DNA of 64,000 nt from Zea mays (GCF_902167145.1 NW_023366838.1:496001-560000); one strand, 5' to 3'. Positions 1-15,674 are shown, numbered from the stretch's first letter. Program-made: numbers and translations. Notes: generated by a model from the letters alone, not told the origin.

Positions 1-742
1 ATTATTGGAAATGGTCGTTCATGGCTATTTTCGACAAAAATGGGGGTTGTGTGGCCATTTATCTTTGACCAGAGGCTCGTACACCTCACCCCACATATGT
101 TTCATTACCATAGATCACAATCTTGGATTTCTCGTGGAGAACATTTCTTGGTCAAAAATCCGTACGTGTTAGCCTTCTATATTATTGAAAATGGTCGTTC
201 ATGGCTAGTTTCGACAAAAATGGGGGTTGTGTGGCCATTGATCATCGACCACAGGCTCGTACACCTCACCCCACATATGTTTCCTTGCCATAGATAATAT
301 TCTTAGATTTCTGGTGGAGACGATTTCTTGGTCAAAAATCCGTAGGTGTTAGCCTTCTGTATTATTGAAAATGGTCGTTCATGGCTATATTCGACAAAAA
401 TGGGGGTTGTGTGGCCATTGATCATCGACCAGAGGCTCGTACACCTCACCCCACATATGTTTCCTTGCCATAGATCACATTCTTGGATTTATGGTGGAGA
501 CCGTTTCTTGGTCAAAAATCTGTAGGTGTTAGCCATCGGTATTATTGAAAATGGTCGTTCATGGCTATTTTCGACAAAAATGGGGGTTGTGTGGCCATTG
601 ATCATCGACCAGAGGCTCACACACCTCACCCCACATATGTTTCCTTGCCATAGATCACATTCTTGGATTTCTGGTGGAGACCATTTCTTTGTCAAAAATC
701 CGTAGGTGTTAGCCTCTAGTATTATTGAAAATGGTCGTTCAT
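1..742 (+). repeat. knob180 satellite array, forward block 1
   Basis: Four monomers of a 180-bp tandem repeat are seen; the same phrase (ATTATTGAAAATGGTCGTTC) recurs at 181, 361, 541 and 721. I recognise the monomer as the maize knob 180-bp repeat, a heterochromatic satellite of chromosome knobs. The block ends at an abrupt orientation switch near 742. Its monomers carry private variants, for example a first monomer with TTTCATTACCATAGATCACAA, that reappear in inverted orientation at about 37.6-38.3 kb. No gene is present. Confidence 0.95.
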
Positions 743-3700
743 TTATGACCAAGAAATGGTCTCCACCAGAAATCCAAGAATGTGATCTATGGCAAGGAAA
801 AATTTGTGGGGTGAGGTGTACGAGCCTCTGGTCGATTATCAATGGCCACACAACCCCCATTTTTGTCGAAAATAGCCATGAACGACTATGTTCAATGACA
901 CTGAAGGCTAACACCTACGGATTTTTGACCAAGAACTGGCCTCCACCATAGATCCAAAAATGTGATATATGGCAAGAAAACATATGTGTAGTGAGGTGTA
1001 TGAGCCTCTGGTTGAAGATAAATGGCCACACAACCCCCATTTTTGTCGAAAATAACCATGAACGACCACGACCATTTTCAATAATACCGAAGGCTAACAC
1101 CTACGGATTTTTGAGCAAGAAATGGTCTCCACCAGAAATCCAAGAATGTGATCTATGGCAAGGAAACATATGTGGGGTGAGGTGTATGAGCCTCTGGTCG
1201 ATGATCAATGGCTACAGAACCTCTATTTTGTCGAAAATAGCAATGAACGACCATTTTCAATGACACTAAAGGCTAACACCTATGGATTTTTGACCAAGAA
1301 ATGGTCTCCACCATAAATCCAAGAATGTGATATATGGCAAGGAAACATATGTTTAGTGAGGTGTATGAGCCTCTAGTCAAAGATCAATGGAGAAACAACC
1401 CCCATTTTTATCGAAAATAGCCATGAATGACCATTTTCAAAAATACCGAAGGCTAACACATTCGGATTTTTGCCCAAGAAATGGTCTCCACCAGAAATCC
1501 AAGAATGTGATCTATGGCAAGGAAACATGTGTGGGGTGAGGTGTACGAGCCTCTGGTCGATGATCAATGGCCACACAACCCCCATTTTGTCGAAAATAGC
1601 CATGAACGACCATTTTCAATAATACCGAAGGCTAACACATACAAATCTTTGACCAAGAAATGGTCTCCACCAGAAATCCAAGAATGTGATCTATGGCAAG
1701 AAACATATGTGGGGTGAGGTGTACGAGCCTCTGTTTGATGATAAATGGCCATATAACCCCTATTTTTTATCAAAATAGCTATGAACGACCATTTTCAATA
1801 ATACCAGAGGCTAACACCTACAGATTTTTGACCAAGAAATGGTCTCCACCAGAAATCCAAGAATGTGATCTATGGCAAGGAAACATATGTTGGGTGAGGT
1901 GTATGAGCCTCTGGTCGATGATCAATGGCCACACAACCCCCATTTTTATCGAAAATAGCCATGAACGACCATTTACAATAATATCGAAGGCTAACACCTA
2001 CGGATTTTTGACCAAGAAATGGTCTCCACCAGAAATCCAAGAATTTGATCTATGGCAAGGAAACATATGTGGGGTGAGGTGTACGAGCCTCTGGTCGATG
2101 ATCAATGGCCACAGAACCCCCATTTTTGTCAAAAATAGCCATGAACGACCATTTTCCATAATACCGAAGGCTAACACCTACGGATTTTTGACCAAGAAAT
2201 CGTCTCCACCAGAAATCCAAGAATATGATCTATGGCAAGGAATTATATGTCGGGTCAGGTGTACGAGCCTCTGGTCGATGATCAATGGCCACACAACCCC
2301 CATTTTTGTCGAAAATAGCCATGAACGACCATTTTCAATAATACCGAAGGCTAACACGTTCGGATTTTTGACCAAGAAATGGTCTCCAAGAGAAATCCAA
2401 GATTTTGATCTATGGCAATAAAACATATGTGGGGTGAGGTGTACGAGCCTCTGGTCGATGATCAATGGCCACACAACCCCCATTTTTGTCGAAAATAGCC
2501 ATGAACGACCATTTTCAATAATACCGAAGGCTAACACCTACGGATTTTTGACCAAGAAATGGTCTCCACCAGGAATCCAAGAATGTGATCTATGGCAAGG
2601 AAACATATGTGGGGTGAGGTGTATGAGCCTCTGGTCGATTATCAATGGCCACACAACCCCCATTATTGTCGAAAATAGCCATGAACGACTATTTTCAATG
2701 ACACTGAAGGCTAACACCTATGGATTTTTGACCAAGAACTGGTCTCCACCATAGATCCAAGAATGTGATCTATGGCAAGAAAACATATGTGTAGTGCGGT
2801 GTATGAGCCTCTGGTTGAAGATAAATGGCCACACAACCCCCATTTTTGTCGAAAATAGCCATGAATAACCATTTTCAATAATACCGAAAGCTAACACATT
2901 CAGATTTTTGCCCAAGAAATGGTCTCCACTAGAAATCCAAGAATGTGATCTACGGCAAGGAAACATATGTGGGTGAGGTGTATGAGCCTCTGGTCGATGA
3001 TCAATGGCCACAGAACCTCTATTTTGTCGAAAATTGCCATGAACGACCATTTTCAATAATACCGAAGGCTAACACGTACGGATTTTTGACCAAGAAATGG
3101 TCTCCACCAGAAATCCAAGAATGTGAACTACGGCAAGGAAACATATGTGGGTGAGGTGTACGAGCCTCTGGTCGATGATCAATGGCCACACAACCCCCAT
3201 TTTGTCGAAAATAGCCATGAACGACCACGACCACTTTCAATAATACCGAAGGCTAACACGTACGAATTTTTGACCAATAAATGGTCTCCACTAGAAATCC
3301 AAGAATGTGATCTATGGCAAGGAAACATATGTGGGGTGAGGTGTACGAGCCTCTGGTTGATGATAAATGGCCACACAACCCCCATTTTTGATGAAAATAG
3401 CCATGAACGACCATTTTCAATAATACCGAAGGCTAACACCTACGGATTTTTGACCAACAAATGGTCTCCACCAGAAATCCAAGAATGTGGTCTATGGCAA
3501 GGAATCATATGTGGGGTGAGGTGTATGAGCCTTTGGTCGATGATCAATGGCCACACAACCCCCATTTTTGTCGAAAATAGCTAAGAACGACCATTTTCAA
3601 TAATAACGAAGGCTAACAGCTACGGATATTTGACCAAGAAATGGTCACCACCAGAAATCCAAGAATGTGATCTATGGCAAGGAAACATATGTGGGGTGAG

Positions 3701-6700
3701 GTTTAGGAGCCTCTGGTTGATGATCATTGGCCACACAACCCCCATTTTTGTTGAAAATAGCCATGAATGACCATTTTCAATAATACCGAAGGCTAACACG
3801 TACGGATTTTTGACCAAGAAATGGTCTCCACCAGAAATCCAAGAATGTGATCTATGGCAAGGAAACATATGTGGGGTGTGGTGTATGAGCCTCTGGTCGA
3901 TGATAAATGGCCACACAACCCCCATTTTAGTCGAAAATAGCCATGAATGACCATTTTCAATAATACCGAAGGCTAACACCAACGGATTTTTGACCATGAA
4001 ATGGTATCCACCAGAAATCCTAGAATGTGATCTCTGGCAAGAAAACATATGTGGGGTGAAGTGTACGAACCTCTGGTCGATGATCAATGGCCACACAAAC
4101 CCCATTTTTGTAGAAAATAGCCATGAACGACCATTTTCAATGACACTGAAGGCTAACACCTACGGATTTTTGACCAAGAAATGGTCTCCACAATAAATCC
4201 AAGAATGTGATCTATGGCAAGGAAACATATGTGTAGTGAGGTGTATGAGCCTTTGGTCGAATATCAATGGCCACACAACCCCCATTTTTGTCGAAAATAG
4301 CCATGAACGACCATTTTCAATAGTACCGAAGGCTAAAACATTCAGATTTTTGACCAAGAAATGGTCTCCACCAGAAATCAAAGAATGTGATCTATGGCAA
4401 CGAAACATATGTGGGGTGAGGTTTACGAGCCTCTGGTCGATGATCAATGGCCACACAACCCCCATTTTTGTCGAAAATAGCCATGAATGACCATTTTCAA
4501 TAATACTGAAGGCTAACACGTACAGATTTTTGACAAATAAATGGTCTCCACCGGAAATCCAAGAATGTGATCTATGGCAAAGAAACATATGTGGGGTGAG
4601 GTGTACGAGCCTCTGGTTGATGATAAATGGCCACACAACCCCCATTTTTGATGAAAATAGCCATGAACGACCATTCTCAATAATACCGAAGGCTAACACC
4701 TACGGATTTTTAACCAACAAATGGTCTCCACCAGAAATCCATGAATGTGGTCTATGGTAAGGAAACATATGTAGGGTGAGGTGTATGAGCCTTTGGTCGA
4801 TGATCAATGGCCACACAACCCCCATTTTTGTCGAAAATAGCTATGAACGACCATTTTCAATAATACCGAAGGCTAACACCTACGGATTTTTGACCAAGAA
4901 ATGGTCACCACCAGAAATCCAAGAATGTGATCTATGGCAAGGAAACATATGTGGGGTGAGGTTTACGAGCCTCTGGTTGATGATCATTGGCCACACAACC
5001 CCCATGTTTGTTGAAAATAGCCATGAATGACCATTTTCAATAATACCGAAGGCTAACATGTACGGATTTTTGACCAAGAAATGGTCTCCACCAGAAATCC
5101 AAGGATGTGATCAATGGCAAGGAAACATATGTGGGGTGAGGTGTATGAGCCTCTGGTCGATGATAAATGGTCACACAACCCCCATTTTAGTCGAAAATAG
5201 CCATGAACGACCATTTTCAATAATACCGAAGGCTAACACCAACGGATTTTTGACCAAGAAATGGTCTCCACCAGAAATCCTAATGATCTCTGGCAAGAAA
5301 ACATATGTGGGGTGAAGTGTACGAGCCTCTGGTCGATGATCAATGGCCACACAAACCCCATTTTTGTCGAAAATAGCCATGAACGACGATTTTCAATGAC
5401 ACTGAAGGCTAACACCTACGGATTTTTGACCAAGAAATGGTCTCCACAATAAAATCCAAGAATGTGATCTGTGGCAAGGAAACATATGTGTAGTGAGGTG
5501 TATGAGCCTTTGGTCGAATATCAATGGCCACACAACCCCTATTTTTGTCGAAAATAGCCATGAACGACCATTTTCAATAGTACCGAAGGCTAAAACATTC
5601 AGATTTTTGACCAAGAAATGATCTCCACCAGAAATCAAAGAATGTGACCTATGGCAAGGAAACATAAGTGGGGTGAGGTTTACGAGCCTCTGGTCGATGA
5701 TCAATGGCCACACAACCCCCATTTTTGTCGAAAATAGCCATGAATGACCATTTTCAATAATACTGAAGGCTAACACGTACAGATTTTTGACCAATAAATG
5801 GTCTCCACCGGAAATCCAAGAATGTGATCTATGGCAAGGAAACATATGTGGGGTGAGGTGTGCGAGCCTCTGGTCGATGATCGTTGGCCACACAACCCCC
5901 ATTTTTGTCGAAAATAGCCATGAATGACCATATTCAATAATACTGAAGGCTAACACGTACGGATTTTTAACCAAGAAATGGTCACCACCAGAAATCCAAG
6001 AATGTGATCTATGGCAAGGAAACATATGTGGGGTGAATTGCACGAGCCTCTGGTCGATGATAAATAGCCACACAACCCCCATTTTAGTCGAAAATAGCCA
6101 TGAACGACCATTTTCAATAATACCAAAGGCTAACTCCAACAGATTTTTGACCAAGGAATGGTCTCCTCCAGAAATCCAAGAATGTGATCTATGGAAAGAA
6201 AACATATGTGGGGTTAAGTGTACGAGCCTCTGGTCGATGATCAATGGCCACACAACCCCCATTTTTGTCGAAAATAGCCATGAACGACCATTTTCAATGA
6301 CACTAAAGGCTAACACCTATGGATTTCTGACCAATAAATGGTCTCCACCATAAATCCAAGAATGTGATCTATGGCAAGGAAACATATGTGTAGTGAGGTG
6401 TATGAGCCTCTGGTCGAAGATCAATGGCCACACAACCCCCATTTTGCCGAAAATAGCCATGAACGACCATGAATGACCATTTTCAAAAATACCAAAGGCT
6501 AACACATTCGGATTTTTGCCCAAGAAATGGTATCCACCAGAAATCCAAGAATGTGATCTATGGCAAGGAAACATATGTGGGGTGAGGTGTACGAGCCTCT
6601 GGTCGATGATCAATGGCCACACAACCCCCATTTTGCCGAAAATAGCCATGAACGACCATGAGTTTTTGACCAAGAAATGGTCTCCACCAGAAATCCAAGA

Positions 6701-9700
6701 ATGTGATCTATGGCAAGGAAACATTTGTGGGGTGAGGTTTATGAGCCTCTAGTCGATGATAAATGGCCACACAACCCCCATTTTTTATGAAAATAGCCAT
6801 GAGCGACCATTTTCAATAATACTAGAGGCTAACACCTACGAATTTTTGACCAAGAAATGGTCTCCACTAGAAATCCAAGAATGTGATCTATGGCAAGGAA
6901 ACATATGTGGTGTGAGGTGTATGAGCCTCTGGCGATGATCAATGGCCACACAACCCACATTTTTGTCGAAAATAGCCATGAACGACGATTTTCAATAATA
7001 CTGAAGGCTAACACCTACCGATTTTTTACCTAGAAATGGTCTTTACCAGAAATCCAAGGATGTGATCTACGACAAGGAAACATATGTGGGGTGAGGTGTA
7101 TGAGCCTCTGGTCAACAATCAATGGCCACACAACCCTAATTTTTGTCGAAAATAGCCATGAACGACCATTTTCAATGACACTGAAGGCTAACACCTACGG
7201 ATTTTTGACCAAGAAATGGTCTCCACCATAAATCCAAGAATATGATCTATGGCAAGGAAACATATGTGTAGTGAGGTGTATGAGCCTCTGGTCCAATATC
7301 AATGGCCACACAACCCCCATTTTTGTCGAAAATAGCCATGAACGACCATTTTCAATAGTTCCGAAGGCTAACACATTCGGATTTTTGACCAAGAAATGGT
7401 CTCCACATGAAATCAAAGAATGTGATCTATGGTAAGGAAACATATGTGGGGTGAGGTGTACGCGCCTTCAGTCGATGATCAATGGCCACACAACCCCCAT
7501 TTTTGTCGAAAATAGCCATGAATGACCATTTTCAATAATACCGAAGGCTAACACGTACGGATTTTTGACCAAGAAATGGTCTCCACTAGATATTTAATAA
7601 TGTGATCTATGGCAAGGAAGCATATGTGGGTTGAGGTGTATGAGCCTCTGGTCGATGATAAATGCCCACACAACACCCATTTCAGTCGAAAATAGCCATG
7701 AACGACCATTTTCAATAATACAGAAGGCTAACACCAACAGATTTTTGACCAAGAAATGGTCTCCACCAGAAATCCAAGAATGTGATCTATGGCAAGAAAA
7801 CATATGTGGGGTGAAGTGTACGAGCCTCTGGTCGATGATCAATGGCCACACAACCCCCATTTTTGTCGAAAATAGCCATGAACGATAATTTTCAATGACA
7901 CTGAAGGCTAACACCTATGGATTTTTGACCAAGAAATGGTCTCCACCATAAATCCAAGAATTTGATCTATGGCAAGGAAACATATGTGTAGTGAGGTGTA
8001 TGAGCCTCTGGTCGAAGATCAATGGCCACACAACCCCGATTTTTGTCGAAAATAGCCATGAATGACCATTTTCAATAATACCGAAGGCTAACACGTACGG
8101 ATTTTTGACCAAGAAATGGTCTCCACCAGAAATCCAAGAATGTGATCTATGGCAAGGAAACATATGTGGGGTGAGGTGTACGAGCCTCTGGTCGATGATA
8201 AATGGCCACACAACCCCCATTTTTGATGAAAATAGCCATGAACGACCATTTTCAATAATACCAGAGGCTAACACCTACGGATTTTTTACCAAGAAATGGT
8301 CTCCACCAGAAATCCAAGAATGTGATCTATGGCAAGGAAACATATGTGGGGTGAGGTGTATGAGCCTCTGGTCGATGATAAATGGCCACACAACCCCCAT
8401 TTTTGTCGAAAATAGCCATGAACGACCATTTTCAATAATACCGAAGGCTAACACCAACGGATTTTTGACCAAGAAATGGTCCCCACCAGAAATCGAAGAA
8501 TGTGATCTATGGCAAGAAAACATATGTGGGGTGAAGTGTACGAGCCTCTGGTCGATGATCAATGGCCACACAACCCCCATTTTTGTCGAAAATAGCCATG
8601 AACGATAATTTTCAATGACACTGAAGGCTAACACCTATGGATTTTTGACCAAGAAATGGTCTCCACCATAAATCCAAGAATTTGATCTATGGCAAGGAAA
8701 CATATGTGTAGTGAGGTGTATGAGCCTCTGGTCGAAGATCAATGGCCACACAACCCCCATTTTTGTCGAAAATAGCCATGAATGACCATTTTCAATAATA
8801 CCGAAGGCTAACACGTACGGATTTTTGACCAAGAAATGGTCTCCACCAGAAATCCAAGAATGTGATCTATGGCAAGGAAACATATGTGGGGTGAGGTGTA
8901 TGAGCCTCTGGTCGATGATAAATGGCCACACAACCCCCATTTTTGTCGAAAATAGCCATGAACGACCATTTTCAATAATACCGAAGGCTAACACCAACGG
9001 ATTTTTGACCAAGAAATGGTCCCCACCAGAAATCCAAGAATGTGATCTATGGCAAGAAAACATATGTGGGGTGAAGTGTACGAGCCTCTGGTCGATGATC
9101 AATGGCCACACAAACCCCATTTTTGTCGAAAATAGCCATGAACGACCTTTTCAATGACACTGAACGCTAACACCTACGGATTTTTGACCAAGAAATGGTC
9201 TCCACCATAAATCCAAGAATGTGATCTATGGAAAGGAAACATGTGTAGTGAGGTGTATGAGCCTTTGGTCGAATATAAATGGCCACACAACCCCCATTTT
9301 TGTCGAAAATAGCCATGAACGACCATTTTCAATAGTACCGAAGGCTAAAACATTAAGATTTTTGACCAAGAAATGGTCTCCACCAGAAATCAAAGAATGT
9401 GATCTATGGCAAGGAAACATATGTGGGGTGAGGTTTACGAGCCTCTGGTCGATGATCAATGGCCACACAACCCCCATTTTCGTCGAAAATAGCCATGAAT
9501 GACCATTTTCAATAATACTGAAGGCTAACACGTATAGATTTTTGACCAATAAATGGTCTCCACCAGAAATCCAAGAATGTGATCTATGGCAAGGAAACAT
9601 ATGTGGGGTGAGGTGTACGAGCCTCTGGTCGATGATAAATGGCCACCCAACCCCCATTTTAGTCGAAAATAGCCATGAACGACCATTTTCAATAATACCG

Positions 9701-12552
9701 AAGCTAACACATTCGGATTTTTGACTAAGAAATGGTATCCACCAGAAATCCAAGAATGTGATCTATGGCAAGAAAACCTATGTGGGGTGAGGTTTATGAG
9801 CCTCTGGTCGATGATCAATGGCCACACAACCCCCATTTTTGTCGAATATAGACATGAATGGCCATTTTCAATAATACCGAAGGCTAACACGTACGAATTT
9901 TTGACCAAGAAATGGTCTCCACCAGAAATCCAAGAATGTGATCTGTAGCAAGGAAACATATGTGGGGTGAGGTGTACGCGCCTCTGGTCGATGATAAATG
10001 GCCACACAACCCCCATTTTTGATGAAAATAGCCATGAACGACCATTTTCAATAATACCGAAGGCTAACACCTACGGATTTTTGACCAAGAAACGGTCTCC
10101 ACCAGAAATCCGAGAATGTGATATATGGCAAGGAAACATATGTGGGGTGAGGTGTACGAGCCTCTGGTCGATGATCAATGGCCACACAACCCCCATTTTT
10201 GTCAAAAATAGCCATGAACGACCATTTTCAATGACACTGAAGGCTAACACCTACGGAATTTTGACGAAGAAATGGTCTCCACCATAAATACAAGAATGTG
10301 ATCTATGGCAAGGAAACATATGTGTAGTGAGGTGTATGAGCCTCTGGTCGAAGATCAATGGCCACACAACACCCATTTTTGTCGAAAATCGCCATGAATG
10401 ACCATTTTCAATAATACCGAAGGCTAACACATTCAGATTTTTGCCCAAGAAATGGTCTCCACCAGAAATCCAAGAATGTGATCTATGGCAATAAAACATA
10501 TGTGGGGTGAGGTGTACGAGCCTCTGGTCGATGATCAGTGGCCACACAACCCCCATTTTTGTCAAAAATAGCCTTGAACGACCATTTTCAATGACACTGA
10601 AGGCTAACACCTACGGATTTTTGACCAAGAAACGGTCTCCACCAGAAATCCAAGAATGTGATATATGGCAAGGAAACATATGTGGGGTGAGGTGTACGAG
10701 CCTCTGGTCGATGATCAATGGCCACACAACCCCCATTTTTGTCGAAAATAGCCATGAACGACCATTTTGAATGACACTGAAGGCTAACACCTACGGAATT
10801 TTGTCAAAGAAATGATCTCCACCATAAATACAAGAATGTGATCTATGGCAAGGAAACACATGTGTAGTGAGGTGTATGAGCCTCTGGTCGAAGATCAATG
10901 GCCACACAACACCCATTTTTGTCGAAAATCGCCATGAATGACCATTTTCAATAATACCGAAGGCTAACACATTCAGATTTTTGCCCAAGAAATGGTCTCC
11001 ACCAGAAATCCAAGAATGTGATCTATGGCAATAAAACATATGTGGGGTGAGGTGTACGAGCCTCTGGTCGATGATCAGTGGCCACACAACCCCCATTTTT
11101 GTCAAAAATAGCCTTGAACGACCATTTTCAATGACACTGAAGGCTAACACTCACGGATTTTTGACCAAGAAATGGTCTCCACCATAAATCCAAGAATGTG
11201 ATCTATGGCAAGGAAACATATGTGTAGTGAGGTGTATGAGCCTCTGGTCGAATATCAATGGCCACACAACCCTTATTTCTGTCGAAAATAGCCATGAACG
11301 ACCATTTTCAATAGTACCGAAGCTAACACATTCGGATTTTTTACCAAGAAATGGTCTCCAGCAGAAATCAAAGAATGTGATCTATGGCAAGGAAACATAT
11401 GTGGGGTGAGGTTTATGAGCCTCTGGTCGATGATCAATGGCCACACAACCCCCATTTTTGTCGAATATAGACATGAATGGCCATTTTCAATAATACCGAA
11501 GGCTAACACGTACGGATTTTTGACCCAGAAATGGTCTCCACCAAAAATCCAAGAATGTGATCTATGGCAAGGAAACATATGTGGGGTGAGGTGTACGAGC
11601 CTCTGGTCGATGATAAATGGCCACACAACCCCCATTTTAGACGAAAATAGCCATGAACGACCATTTTCAATAATACCGAAGGCTAACACCAACGGATTCT
11701 TGACCAAGAAATGGTCTCCACCAGAATTCCAAGAATGTGATCAATGGCAAGAAAACATATGTGGGGTAAAGTGTACGAGCCTCTGGTCGATGATCAATGG
11801 CCACACAACCCCCATTTTGTCGAAAATTGCCATGAACGACCATTTTCAATGACACGGAAGGCTAACACCTACGGATTTTTGCCCAAGAAATAGTCTCCAC
11901 CATAAATCCAAGAATGTGATCTATGGCAAGGAAACATATGTAAGGTGAGGTGTATGAGCCTCTGGTCGATGATAAATGGCCACACAACCCCCGTTTTTTA
12001 CGAAAATAGCCATGAACGACCATTTTCAATAATACCAAAGGCTAACACCTACGGATTTTTGATCAAGAAATGGTCTCCACCAGAAATCCAAGAATGTGAT
12101 CTATGGCAAGGAAACATACGTGGGGTGAGGTGTATGAGCCTCTGGTCGATGATCAATGGCCACACAACCCCCATTTTTGTCGAAAATAGCCATGAATGAC
12201 CATTTTCAATAATACCGAAGGCTAACACCTACGGATTTTTGACCAAGAAATGTTCTCCACCAGAAATCCAAAATGTGATCTATGGCAAGGAAACATATGT
12301 GGGGTGAGGTGTACGAGCCTCTGGTCGACGATCAATGGCCACACAACCCCCATTTTTGTCGAAAATAGACATGAACGACCATTTTCAATGACACTGAAGG
12401 CTAACACCTACGGATTTTTGACCAAGAAATGGTCTCCACTAGAAATCCAAGAATGTGATCTATGGCAAGGAAACATAAGTGAGGTGAGGTGTATGGGCCT
12501 CTGGCCGATGATCAATGGCCACACAATGCCCATTTTTATCGAAAATAGCGAT
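743..12552 (-). repeat. knob180 satellite array, reverse block 1
   Basis: About 65 monomers of the 180-bp satellite lie on the minus strand relative to the first block. The plus strand reads GGCCACACAACCCCCATTTT every 180 bases with scattered indels. Monomers fall into recurring subtypes: GTGTAGTGAGG versus GTGGGGTGAGG, TCAATGACACTGAAGG versus TCAATAATACCGAAGG, and ACACATTCGGATTTTTGCCC. They alternate irregularly, which suggests decayed higher-order structure. The block starts at the switch at 742 and ends at the palindromic switch at 12552. I see no gene or foreign insertion. Confidence 0.95.
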
Positions 12553-12610
12553 TAACATCGGCCCTTCGGTATTATTGAAAATGGTCGTTGATCGCTATTT
12601 TCGATAAAAA
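12533..12610. repeat. Palindromic orientation switch of the satellite
   Basis: A perfect 20-bp inverted repeat (12533-12552 and 12591-12610, ATCGCTATTTTCGATAAAAA in the right arm) flanks a 38-bp spacer. The symmetry continues outward for about 48 more bases per side with one mismatch, to about 12485 and 12658. Both arms share variants that are rare elsewhere, such as ATCGGCCAGAGGCCCA. The spacer contains TAACATCGGC plus part of a forward monomer. Further symmetry resumes after a one-monomer offset. Confidence 0.85.
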
Positions 12611-15600
12611 TGGGCGTTGTGTGGCCATTGATCATCGGCCAGAGGCCCATACACCTCACCCCACATATGTTTCCTTGCCATAGATCACATTTTGGAGTTC
12701 TGGTGGAGAACATTTCTTGGTCAAAAATCCGTTGGTGTTAGCCTTCGGTATTATTGAAAATGGTCGTTCATGGCTATTTTCGACAAAAATGGGGGTTGTG
12801 TGGCCATTGATCATCGACCAGAGGCTCATACACCTCACCCCACGTATGTTTCCTTGCCATAGATCACATTCTTGGATTTCTGGTGGAGACCATTTCTTGA
12901 TCAAAAATTCGTAGGTGTTAGCCTTCGGTATTATTGAAAATGGTCGTTCATGGCTATTTTTGTAAAAACGGGGGTTGTGTGGCCATTTATCACCGACCAG
13001 AGGCTCATATACCTCACCTCACATATGTTTCCTTGCCATAGATCACATTCTTTGATTTCTGGTGGAGACCATTTCTTGGCAAAAATCTGTAGGTGTTAGC
13101 CTTCCGTGTCATTGAAAATGGTCGTTCATGGCAATTTTCGGCAAAATGGGGGTTGTGTGGCCATTGATCATCGACCAGAGGCTCGTACACTTTACCCCAC
13201 ACATGTTTTCTTGCCATTGATCACATTCTTGGATTTCTGGTGGTGACCATTTCTTGGGCAAAAATCCGAATGTGTTAGCCTTTGGTATTTTTGAAAATGG
13301 TCATTCATGGCTATTTTCGACAAAAATGGGGGTTGTGTGGCCATTGATCTTCGACCAGAGGCTCATACACCTCACTACACATAAGTTTCCTTGCCATAGA
13401 TCACATTCTTGGATTTATGGTGGAGACCATTTCTTGGTCAAAAATCCGTAGGTGTTAGCCTTCAGTGTCATTGAAAATGGTCGTTCATGGCAATTTTCGA
13501 CAAAAAATAGGGTTGTATGGCCATTGATCGTCGACCAGAGGCTCATACACCTCACCCCACATATGTTTCCTTGCCGTAGATCACATTCTTGGATTTCTGG
13601 TGGAGGCCATTTGTTGGTCAAAAATCCGTAGGTGTTAGCCTTCGGTATTATTGAAAATGGTCGTTCATGGCTATTTTTGACAAAAATGGGGGTTGTGTGG
13701 CCATTGATCATCGCCAGAGGCTCATACACCTCACCCCACATATGTTTCCTTGCCATAGATCACATTTTTGTATTTCTGGTGGAGACCATTTCTTGGTCAA
13801 AAATCCGTAGGTGTTAGCCTCTAGTATTATTGAAAATGGTCGCTCATGTCTATTTTCATAAAAAATGGGGGTTGTGTGGCCATTTATCATCGACTAGAGG
13901 CTCATAAACCTCACCCCACATATGTTTCCTTGCCATAGATCACATTCTTGGATTTCTGGTGGAGACCATTTCTTGGTCAAAAACTCGTACGTGTTAGCCT
14001 TCGGTATTATTGAAAATGGTCGTTCATGGCTATTTTCGGCAAAATGGGGGTTGTGTGGCCATTGATCATCGACCAGAGGCTCGTACACCTCACCCCACAT
14101 ATGTTTCCTTGCCATAGATCACATTCTTGGATTTCTGGTGGAGACCATTTCTTGGGCAAAAATCCGAATGTGTTCGCCTTTGGTATTTTTGAAAATGGTC
14201 ATTCATGCTATTTTCGACAAAAATGGGGGTTGTGTGGCCATTGATCTTCGACCAGAGGCTCATACACCTCACTATACATATGTTTCCATGCCATAGATCA
14301 CATTCTTGGATTTATGGTGGAGACCATTTCTTGGTCAGAAATCCATAGGTGTTAGCCTTTAGTGTCATTGAAAATGGTCGTTCATGGCTATTTTCGACAA
14401 AAATGGGGGTTGTGTGGCCATTGATCATCGTCCAGAGGCTCGTACACTTTACCCCACATATGATTTCTTTCCATAGATCACATTCTTGGATTTCTGGAGG
14501 AGACCATTCCTTCGTCAAAAATCTGTTGGAGTTAGCCTTCGGTATTATTGAAAATGGTCGTTCATGGCTATTTTCAACTAAAATGGGGGTTGTGTGGCCA
14601 TTTATCATTGACCAGAGGCTCGTGCAATTCACCCCACATATGTTTCCTTGCCATAGATCACATTCTTGGATTTCTGGTGGAGACCATTTCTTGGTCAAAA
14701 ATCCGTACGTGTTAGCCTTCGGTATTATTGAATATGGTCATTCATGGCTATTTTCGACAAAAATGGGGGTTGTGTGGCCAATGATCATCGACCAGAGGCT
14801 CGTACACCTCACCCCACATATGTTTCCTTGCCATAGATCACATTCTTGGATTTCCGGTGGAGACCATTTATTGGTCAAAAATCTGTACGTGTTAACCTTC
14901 AGTATTATTGAAAATGGTCATTCATGGCTATTTTCGACAAAAATGGGGGTTGTGTGGCCATTGATCATCGACCAGAGGCTCGTAAACCTCACCCCACATA
15001 TGTTTCCTTGTCATAGATCACATTCTTTGATTTCTGGTGGAGACCATTTCTTGGTCAAAAATCTAAATGTTTTAGCCTTCGGTACTATTGAAAATGGTCG
15101 TTCATGGCTATTTTCGACAAAAATGGGGGTTGTGTGGCCATTGATATTCGACCAAAGGCTCATACACCTCACTACACATATGTTTCCTTGCCATAGATCA
15201 CATTCTTGGATTTATTGTGGAGACCATTTCTTGGTCAAAAATCCGTAGGTGTTAGCCTTCAGTGTCATTGAAAATGGTCGTTCATGGCTATTTTCGACAA
15301 AAATGGGGTTTGTGTGGCCATTGATCATCGACCAGAGGCTCGTACACTTCACCCCACATATGTTTTCTTGCTAGAGATCACATTCTAGGATTTCTGGTGG
15401 AGACCATTTCTTGGTCAAAAATCCGTTGGTGTTAGCCTTCGGTATTATTGAAAATGGTCGTTCATGGCTATTTTCGACTAAAATGGGGGTTGTGTGGCCA
15501 TTTATCATCGACCAGAGGCTCATACACCTCACCCCACATATGTTTCCTTGCCATAGATCACATTCTTGGATTTCTGGTGGAGACCATTTCTTGGTCAAAA

Positions 15601-15674
15601 ATCCGTACGTGTTAGGCTTTGGTATTATTGAAAATGGTCATTCATGGCTATTTTCAACAAAAATGGGGGTTGTG

